Below are positions 58,535-64,000 of a stretch of 64,000 nt of DNA, piece after piece. The stretch spans positions 757,875-821,874 of the forward strand of contig JAHBVB010000001.1 in the NCBI GenBank assembly GCA_019637805.1, in the 5' to 3' direction. Both the position numbers and the translations under genes were made by a program. The notes below the pieces were generated by a model. It saw only the letters and a list, made by a program, of their open reading frames with translations. It was not told the origin of the DNA and searched no databases. The stretch's first letter is position 1. Every line of letters starts with the position of its first letter. Source of the stretch: Anaerolineales bacterium. Its GTDB lineage: Bacteria; Chloroflexota; Anaerolineae; Anaerolineales; UBA11579.

Positions 58535-59641
58535 GTGAACGACCTGGTCATTTTTTTTACTGAAGATGTGTCCCTAGCTGATTGGGCCCAGGGCGGTATG
58601 CTGGCCCGCGAAGTGGCTTTGTATCAGCATTTGGCCAAGCTAGGCAGGCGCATCCAGTTTGTGACTTATGGAGGACCGGGCGAGGCCGAGATTGCTGCCC
58701 GAATACCAGAGATTAGTGTGCGCTTCAATGCGCGCGAGCTGCCATCAGGGTTGTATAAACGCTGCCTGAGATGGTTTCCGCCACGCGGGCACGCATTCAA
58801 AAGCAATCAGGTCAGTGGCTCAGAGATCGCTCTGGCGGCTGCGCGTCGTGCTGGCGCAAGATTTGTGGCCCGTTGTGGCTATTTGCTTTCTTTCGTGGAT
58901 GAACAAACCCATGGCGTTGATTCTAGGCAGGCGCGTGCCGCGCGCCAGCTCGAAAAACACGTGTTTGGCGCCGCCGACCGAGTGGTAGTGACTACTCAGG
59001 TCATCGCTGAGCGCGTCCAGGAAAATTATCGATTGCCTGAGGAACGCATTCGAGTCATCCCGAACTATGTGGAGACTGACCGGTTTGTGCCGCAGAAATC
59101 CCAAGAGAATTCCCGCTTACGAATTGGCTTTGTGGGCCGCCTGGCCTGGGAGAAAAATTTACTCGCTTTGCTGAATGCTGTGGCAGGGTTGGATGTCGAA
59201 TTGGTTTTGGTTGGCGCCGGGCCCCAGAAAGCGGAATTGCGGGCCAAGGCGGACACCCTTGACATAAAACTTAGCCTGCCGGGCCGCATGGACAACACCG
59301 ATTTGCCCACCCTTTTGAATACCTGCGATGTGTTTATTCTGCCGTCTTTTTATGAAGGCCATCCCAAAGCGTTGATTGAGGCTATGGCTTGTGGCCTCGC
59401 CGTGATCGGCACGCGGGTATCCGGGATTGCCGAGATTATCCAAGATGGCGACAACGGGCTGCTTGCTGAAACAGACGCCGACAGCTTGCGCGAGGTAATT
59501 CGCCGTGCAGCCGGTGACGCCAGCCTGCGGGCCCAGTTGGGCAAAACTGCTCGAGAGTATGCACTTCGGCATTTCTCTCTCGAGCGGGTGGCGGCTATGG
59601 AGCTGGCCCTGCTGGAAGAGCTGTCAGGTGACCATGCCTAA
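58535..59641 (+). CDS. Family 4 glycosyltransferase
   Basis: A 368-residue GT4 enzyme starting with GTG 58535. IGFVGRLAWEKNLLALLNAV, LVGAGPQKAEL, and FYEGHPKALIEAMACGLAVIGT carry the usual donor-site features. Three bases separate it from the previous stop, and it overlaps the next gene by 8 bases, so all of these genes are co-transcribed. Confidence 0.9.
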   Translation: MNDLVIFFTEDVSLADWAQGGMLAREVALYQHLAKLGRRIQFVTYGGPGEAEIAARIPEISVRFNARELPSGLYKRCLRWFPPRGHAFKSNQVSGSEIALAAARRAGARFVARCGYLLSFVDEQTHGVDSRQARAARQLEKHVFGAADRVVVTTQVIAERVQENYRLPEERIRVIPNYVETDRFVPQKSQENSRLRIGFVGRLAWEKNLLALLNAVAGLDVELVLVGAGPQKAELRAKADTLDIKLSLPGRMDNTDLPTLLNTCDVFILPSFYEGHPKALIEAMACGLAVIGTRVSGIAEIIQDGDNGLLAETDADSLREVIRRAAGDASLRAQLGKTAREYALRHFSLERVAAMELALLEELSGDHA

Positions 59642-60656
59642 AGTCAGTGTGGTGATGGCTGTGTACAATGGACAGCAGCATTTGCCCGCTGCGCTGTACA
59701 GCCTATGGCGGCAAACCCTGACTGATTTTGAATTGCTGGTGGTAGACGACGGATCGACGGATGACACCGCGCAGATCTTGACCGATTGCACAGACCCTCG
59801 CTTACGCGTTTTGGCCAATCCATCACAGCAGGGATTGGCGGCTTCATTGAATACAGGCTTGCAACAGGCGGTTGGCGAATACGTTGCGCGCATGGATCAT
59901 GATGACATTTGCCTGCCGCCTCGCCTGGAACTGCAGGCGCGTTATTTGGATAAGCACCCGGACATTGATATCTTGGGCAGTTGGGCGCGCACCATAGGCA
60001 CGGAGCGAGAGCAGGTCTGGGCGTATCCCACACATGACGCAGATATTCGCAGCGAATTGATTTTCAATCCGGTGTTGGTGCACAGCTCGGTGATGCTGCG
60101 CCGTACTCGTTTTGACCCGGATGGCTTTCAATACGATCAACGCCTTGCCCGGGCCCAGGACTATGACTTGTGGGTGCGCGCAGCTGACGAACTGCGCTTT
60201 GCCAATTTGGACGAGGTTTTACTGCTGTATCGTTTGCATCCCAACCAGGTTGGCCAGCAATTTGGCCATGTGCAGCAGGAAATTGCTGAGCAAATTCGCC
60301 TACGCCAGCTGCAACGCATGGGCCTTAGCCCCAGTCAGGCGGAGGTCGAAATGCATCACGCCATCAGCCACTGGCAATATCCGCAGGGACGCGTCGGATT
60401 GGAGCAGTTGGAAGACTGGTTTTCGGCGCTGCGTACAGCCAATCGAGCTTCGGGGGTCTTCCCGGCAGCGGCTTTTGATGCCGCCCTCGAGCGTCGTTGG
60501 TGGGCCGCTTGTCGGGCCAATGTCTCACTGGGGATCGAGGCCTGGCGCCGGTATCTGGACTTTGGGCGCGTATTGGGGTCGCCAAGGTCGTTAGTGGACA
60601 AGGCAACCTTTGGTATAAAGGCCGCTTTGCGCCAGTTGGGCTGGAGGCGCGCATGA
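59634..60656 (+). CDS. Family 2 glycosyltransferase
   Basis: A 340-residue GT-A enzyme: KVSVVMAVYNGQQHLPAALYSL, LLVVDDGSTDDTAQIL, and YVARMDHDDICLPPRLELQ with a DxD-like metal site. A C-terminal helical part (about 230-340) lacks membrane segments. I chose ATG 59634 from the family start. It overlaps the following gene by ATGA. Confidence 0.9.
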   Translation: MPKVSVVMAVYNGQQHLPAALYSLWRQTLTDFELLVVDDGSTDDTAQILTDCTDPRLRVLANPSQQGLAASLNTGLQQAVGEYVARMDHDDICLPPRLELQARYLDKHPDIDILGSWARTIGTEREQVWAYPTHDADIRSELIFNPVLVHSSVMLRRTRFDPDGFQYDQRLARAQDYDLWVRAADELRFANLDEVLLLYRLHPNQVGQQFGHVQQEIAEQIRLRQLQRMGLSPSQAEVEMHHAISHWQYPQGRVGLEQLEDWFSALRTANRASGVFPAAAFDAALERRWWAACRANVSLGIEAWRRYLDFGRVLGSPRSLVDKATFGIKAALRQLGWRRA

Positions 60657-61666
60657 GCCAACCGCGTGTGACCTTCGGTATCATTGCGCTCAACGCCCAA
60701 CCGTTACTCGAATACAACCTGCGGGCTTTGTACCCATTTGCGCACCAGATCATCGTGGTCGAGGGCGCAGTGCAAACGGCCGCCCCTTTGGCCAGAGTTG
60801 ATGGACACTCGCAGGATGATACTTGGGAACGATTGCAGCGCTTTCAAAGGGAAGAAGATCCCGAGGGCAAATTGATCCTGGTGTCCGCTGCCGATGAAGG
60901 CTACGCTGACGGCTTTTGGCCGGAAAAGAATGAGATGTCGCAGGCCTATGCCAAACGCGCCACCGGTGATTGGCTGTGGCAGGTGGATAGTGACGAGTTT
61001 TATCATCCCGAAGACATTCGGGCCGTCCTTGAAAGACTGCAGGCCGTACCCGGCATAACCGCGGTGGCTTTTCCTTATGTAGAGTTCTTTGGAGGCTGGG
61101 ACTATGTGATTACCGGAAAGTGGCATATTCAAAACTATCCACTGATTTATCGCTTGTTCAAGTGGGGGCAGGGTTTTCGCTATACAGACCATAGGCCAGC
61201 TACAGTCGTGGATCAAAACGACAGGGATTTGCGCGCTGTGAAACTTGAGTCCACTCCGCAGCGCGATGGAAAACCCATCGTCCTGCACCATTATTCCTAC
61301 GTCTTCCCGAAGCAGGCGCTGCAGAAGGTCGGCTATTATTCTCAAGTGACCTGGACCGACAGCTTCAAACGCAATCAACAGTGGTATGAAAAGAATTATC
61401 TGCGTCTTGAAGAGCCGCTGTTCCTGGGCGAGAAGGGTCGCCCAATTTTGCAGTGGCTGCAGCGCTTCAGCGGTCAGCATCCGCCAGCCATCCAGCAGTT
61501 GCGCGCTGACCTGGACAGCGGCCAGCTTGCTGAACCTCTGCGGCCCGTAGAAGATATTGAGCGTCTGTTGCGCAGCCCTTGGTATTGGCTGGCAACGCGT
61601 GTGTTGGGAGCGGTCATGCCTATCTATTGGGGTCTGCAAAATGCTGTGCGCAAGGAGCGTGGCTGA
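60653..61666 (+). CDS. Glycosyltransferase-like protein (GT2 fold)
   Basis: A 337-residue protein with a GT-A core: VTFGIIALNAQPLLEYNLRALYPFAHQIIVVEGAV and WLWQVDSDEFYHPEDI, in which DSD serves as the metal motif. A conserved HHYSYVFPKQALQKVGYYSQVTW segment occurs near residue 205. The VDGHSQDDTWERLQRF segment matches other proteins of this subgroup, from memory. Substrate unknown. It overlaps the acyltransferase-like gene by TGATG. Confidence 0.8.
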   Translation: MSQPRVTFGIIALNAQPLLEYNLRALYPFAHQIIVVEGAVQTAAPLARVDGHSQDDTWERLQRFQREEDPEGKLILVSAADEGYADGFWPEKNEMSQAYAKRATGDWLWQVDSDEFYHPEDIRAVLERLQAVPGITAVAFPYVEFFGGWDYVITGKWHIQNYPLIYRLFKWGQGFRYTDHRPATVVDQNDRDLRAVKLESTPQRDGKPIVLHHYSYVFPKQALQKVGYYSQVTWTDSFKRNQQWYEKNYLRLEEPLFLGEKGRPILQWLQRFSGQHPPAIQQLRADLDSGQLAEPLRPVEDIERLLRSPWYWLATRVLGAVMPIYWGLQNAVRKERG

Positions 61667-62292
61667 TGGCTGCTCGCAAGCACCCAGTGCGCTGGGGCGT
61701 TTGGTCGTTGCTGGCCTGGCTGCGTTTACGCGCCGCCGGTGCCAAGATTGGCCGCGGCCTGCGGGCTTTAGGGCCAATTTTGGTGCGCACTGATCCCGGT
61801 TGGCGTGGTCGGATGATTATTGGCGACAATGTCACCCTACTGCCTTATGTGGATCTCCGCCTGCGCGAACGGGGCAGTATTGTGCTGGGCGATGGCGTTT
61901 ACCTGGAGACGATGGCCCGCCTGGTCGCAGCCAACCAGGCGAAGTTACAGATTGGCGCTGAAACTCAAGTCGGCATGGGTTCCATTCTCAATGCGGGCGA
62001 TGACATCACCATAGGCAACCAGGTGGCGATTGCGGCGTATAGCTCACTGGTGGCCGCGGAACATGCTTACTTTGACCCCAATACGCCGATCAAGCAGCAA
62101 GGCTATCGCTATGCGCCGATCACGATAGGCGATGACGTTTGGCTGGCGACTGGGGTGTTGGTGCGGCCTGGAGTGACCATTGGCTCGGGGGCCGTGATTG
62201 GGGCGCAGTCCGTAGTGCATTCGGATGTTCCTGCTTATGTCTTAGCAGTCGGTAACCCGGCAAAGGTGGTAAGGGACCGAAAGACAGTATGA
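61666..62292 (+). CDS. Left-handed beta-helix acetyltransferase
   Basis: A 208-residue protein with hexapeptide repeats from about residue 45 to the end (MIIGDNVTLLPYVDLRL, IVLGDGVYLETMARLVA, ITIGNQVAIAAYSSLVA). The acetyl-CoA-site end reads APITIGDDVWLATGVLVRPGVTIGSGAVIGAQSVV, typical of WbbJ/NodL-type O-acetyltransferases. It probably acetylates a sugar of the glycan. Translation is coupled to both neighbours. Confidence 0.9.
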   Translation: MAARKHPVRWGVWSLLAWLRLRAAGAKIGRGLRALGPILVRTDPGWRGRMIIGDNVTLLPYVDLRLRERGSIVLGDGVYLETMARLVAANQAKLQIGAETQVGMGSILNAGDDITIGNQVAIAAYSSLVAAEHAYFDPNTPIKQQGYRYAPITIGDDVWLATGVLVRPGVTIGSGAVIGAQSVVHSDVPAYVLAVGNPAKVVRDRKTV

Positions 62293-63008
62293 GCGTTCAG
62301 CCCAAAGTCAGCATTGTCATCCCCACCCACAATGAGCGCGAGAATATTGTTGAACTCATTGAGGCTTTGCGCGCCGAGATCCGGCCACCGCTGGAGATCA
62401 TCGTGGTGGATGACAATTCGCCAGATGGCACGGCGGATCAGGTTGCAGCGTTAGGCTTGCCTGAAGTGGTGCTGATCCGCCGTAAAGCACGCGGCCTGGC
62501 GGCGGCCTTCCACCGCGGCGTACTTGAAGCGAGCGGAGATATCATCGGTTGGATGGATGCCGATATGACCATGCCAGCCGCGGTCATGGCCCAATTGATC
62601 GCCCAGTTGGATGACTGCGACATCGCCATCGGCTCGCGTTATGTGGAGGGTGGCAGTGACAGCCGCCACCCCCTGCGGGTTTGGGCCAGTCATGCCATCA
62701 ACGGTTTCGCCCGCCTGGTGCTGGGCGGCCATGTACGCGATTATGACAGCGGCTTCATCGCCATCCGGCGGAATGTCTTTGACCATGTCACGTTGATCCC
62801 CTTCGGTTATGGTGAGTACTTCATTGAATTTATCTATGATGCGCAGCGGGCGGGATTGAGAGTGCGCGAGGTCGGCTATGCCTTCCGTGATCGCAGCGTG
62901 GGTCTTTCCAAGTCGGCGCCGTCGCTGATAAGCTTTTTAGTGACTGGTTTTCGCTATGTGCTGCGAGTGATCAGTTTGCGCATCCGTTTTCTCACCGGCC
63001 GTGATTAA
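62289..63008 (+). CDS. Polyprenol-phosphate mannosyltransferase-like GT2
   Basis: A 239-residue GT-A enzyme resembling dolichol-phosphate mannose synthase: VSIVIPTHNERENIVELIEAL, IIVVDDNSPDGTADQV, GRLAAA-type RKARGLAAAFHRGV, and GWMDADMTMPAAVM with DAD. There is no C-terminal membrane domain. Such enzymes load a sugar onto undecaprenyl phosphate. It overlaps the acetyltransferase gene by ATGA. Confidence 0.9.
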   Translation: MSVQPKVSIVIPTHNERENIVELIEALRAEIRPPLEIIVVDDNSPDGTADQVAALGLPEVVLIRRKARGLAAAFHRGVLEASGDIIGWMDADMTMPAAVMAQLIAQLDDCDIAIGSRYVEGGSDSRHPLRVWASHAINGFARLVLGGHVRDYDSGFIAIRRNVFDHVTLIPFGYGEYFIEFIYDAQRAGLRVREVGYAFRDRSVGLSKSAPSLISFLVTGFRYVLRVISLRIRFLTGRD

Positions 63009-63014
63009 GTCTTT

Positions 63015-63761
63015 ATGCGCCCTGATGAATACCAAAGTTTGTACGAAGTGGAGCCAAGCCATTGGTGGTTCCGGGGATTGCGCCGCTTTTTGCAGCGCCT
63101 GATCCCACCGGACTATAAACAGGGACGGGCGACCCGCTATCTCGACCTGGGCTGCGGCACCGGTGGCTTACTGGCCGCCCAAGCGGGCGGCAGTGCCTTG
63201 GCTGTTGGGTTGGACTTTTCCCCGGTGGCGCTGCACTGGGCTTCGCGCCGCCAGGCGGGGGCATTGGTTCGGGCCAGCGCCAATCGCGTGCCATTCCGCC
63301 AGCAATTCGACCTGGTTACCTGTGTGGATGTGCTTGAAGTCGCTTCTGTACAGCCGGATGAGCTGGCCACAAGCTTCGTCTCCGCACTTCGCCCCGGCGG
63401 TTACGGCATTCTGGTGGTGGCTGCGCATGCCTGGCTGCTCAGCCAGCATGACATTGCCGTGGACTCGGTAAGGCGGTACAACCTGGCCCAGCTTAAAACG
63501 CTGTTCGCTGGTCAACCAGTGCAGACCCTCTATGCCGGGTATTTGTTCGCGGCGGTCTTTCCGCTGGTCGTGTTTGTGCGCGGCGTGCTTTACCGCCTGC
63601 GCAAACCGGCTGCCAACCAGCCAACCCGTTCTGACGTGTTTTTGCCCTCGCCGCCAGTCAACGCCTTGCTGGATCTTGTTTGCCGGCTTGAAGCGTTATT
63701 GTTGCCCTGGTTGCGCTTACCCTTTGGCTCCTCGGTGGTGATCGTGGTGGAGAAGCTGTGA
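63015..63761 (+). CDS. SAM-dependent methyltransferase
   Basis: A 248-residue class I methyltransferase: MRPDEYQSLYEVEPSHWWFRGLRR is a common opening in glycan-cluster methyltransferases, then RYLDLGCGTGGLLAAQAGGS (motif I, around residue 40) and DLVTCVDVLEVASVQPDELA (motif IV). A hydrophobic stretch (about 178-192) may touch the membrane. It overlaps the next gene by GTGA. Confidence 0.87.
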   Translation: MRPDEYQSLYEVEPSHWWFRGLRRFLQRLIPPDYKQGRATRYLDLGCGTGGLLAAQAGGSALAVGLDFSPVALHWASRRQAGALVRASANRVPFRQQFDLVTCVDVLEVASVQPDELATSFVSALRPGGYGILVVAAHAWLLSQHDIAVDSVRRYNLAQLKTLFAGQPVQTLYAGYLFAAVFPLVVFVRGVLYRLRKPAANQPTRSDVFLPSPPVNALLDLVCRLEALLLPWLRLPFGSSVVIVVEKL

Positions 63762-64000
63762 CCCTTTTTGATCGCTTAGAAGCCACACGACCTTATCAGT
63801 GGCTGCGGGCGCGCATGAACCAGGGCTTGGTGCGTTTTTTGGCGACACAAGTCTTGCATACCGGCGAGAACCTGCGCGTGGCTGAGGTGGCCTGCGGCAG
63901 TGGTTACGGGGCGCACCTGCTGGCTCAGCTTCCTCAGGTGCAGCTCAGCATCGCGGCGGATATCAACCAAGAAGATCATCAGCAGGCTGGCTTTTCCCAA
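63758..64000 (+). CDS. SAM-dependent methyltransferase, cut by the window edge
   Basis: GTG 63758 opens a frame that continues past the end; 81 codons are visible. The product begins MTLFDRLEATRPYQWLRARM and contains the SAM loop VAEVACGSGYGAHLLAQL (around residue 43). It is at least the fifth methyltransferase of the glycan cluster, so the cluster continues to the right. Confidence 0.8.
   Translation, partial: MTLFDRLEATRPYQWLRARMNQGLVRFLATQVLHTGENLRVAEVACGSGYGAHLLAQLPQVQLSIAADINQEDHQQAGFSQ

Noticed and set aside
47452..64000. Genomic island by transfer
   Set aside because: Surface-glycan clusters are often mobile, and A/T content rises slightly around 51-57 kb, but I see no integrase, transposase, tRNA junction or flanking repeat.
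1..64000. CRISPR arrays, insertion sequences, prophage
   Set aside because: No regularly spaced direct repeats, transposase or phage structural genes were seen on either strand.

Overview
The window looks like a chromosomal segment of a moderately GC-rich Gram-positive-type or atypical-envelope bacterium, most probably a member of the Chloroflexota (Anaerolineae). This is an inference. It rests on the mix of a SpoVS-like protein, split gatCA/gatB, a MutS2, lipoproteins with proline/threonine-rich linkers, a lipoprotein trypsin-like protease, an EPS-associated winged-helix regulator, and small conserved membrane proteins of the kind seen in that phylum. No phage, insertion sequence, CRISPR array or rRNA operon was seen.

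Layout. 0-7 kb: mostly + strand metabolic genes (EthD-like protein, M23 peptidase, degenerate SDR, enoyl-CoA hydratase, tRNA-Arg, oligoendopeptidase F, GNAT-like protein) and a convergent EamA transporter. 6.9-7.27 kb: a 384-base AT-richer intergenic region with oppositely oriented DnaA boxes, trinucleotide repeats that fit DnaA-trios, and an AT-rich stretch; this is a candidate replication origin or DnaA-controlled element. 7.3-22.4 kb: + strand run with an MBL hydrolase, a molybdopterin oxidoreductase, a lipoprotein esterase, gatC-gatA-methyltransferase-nucleotidyltransferase, a lipoprotein protease, a heterodimeric ABC exporter, gatB-MOSC and glutamate dehydrogenase. 22.5-34.8 kb: mostly - strand, with a 56-residue membrane protein, an acyl-CoA carboxylase beta subunit, mutS2, (spoVS on +), a deoxynucleoside kinase coupled to a PPDK-like ATP-grasp protein, dnaN, and an operon of small membrane protein, kinase-like/methyltransferase fusion and membrane sulfatase. 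34.9-38.2 kb: + strand operon of biotin carboxylase, biotin carrier, MaoC hydratase and CitE-like lyase. 38.2-47.4 kb: - strand genes (DUF4349 lipoprotein, phosphoesterase, glmU-CNNM protein-cdd, tRNA-Gln, response regulator, and a btuFCD vitamin B12 uptake operon under a cobalamin riboswitch). 47.4 kb to the right edge: a dense + strand surface-polysaccharide or glycan cluster that runs off the window. It has UDP-GlcNAc 2-epimerase, regulator, CMP-sugar synthetase, NeuB-like synthase, at least six glycosyltransferases, an ABC flippase-like exporter, five methyltransferases and an acetyltransferase-type protein.

How the genes work together. The carboxylase beta subunit at 22.7-24.4 kb plausibly joins the biotin carboxylase and carrier at 35-37 kb, with the crotonase, MaoC hydratase and CitE-like lyase acting on acyl-CoA intermediates. 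glmU supplies UDP-GlcNAc, which the first gene of the glycan cluster epimerises. GatC, GatA and GatB would form one amidotransferase although encoded about 7.5 kb apart. Many genes overlap by ATGA, GTGA or TGATG junctions, so translational coupling is common. Several first genes have a -10-like hexamer only 6-13 bases before the start codon, which suggests leaderless transcripts.

Limits. All family names come from reading motifs by eye; no similarity search or structure prediction was run. Substrates of transporters, glycosyltransferases and carboxylases are not determined by the sequence alone.
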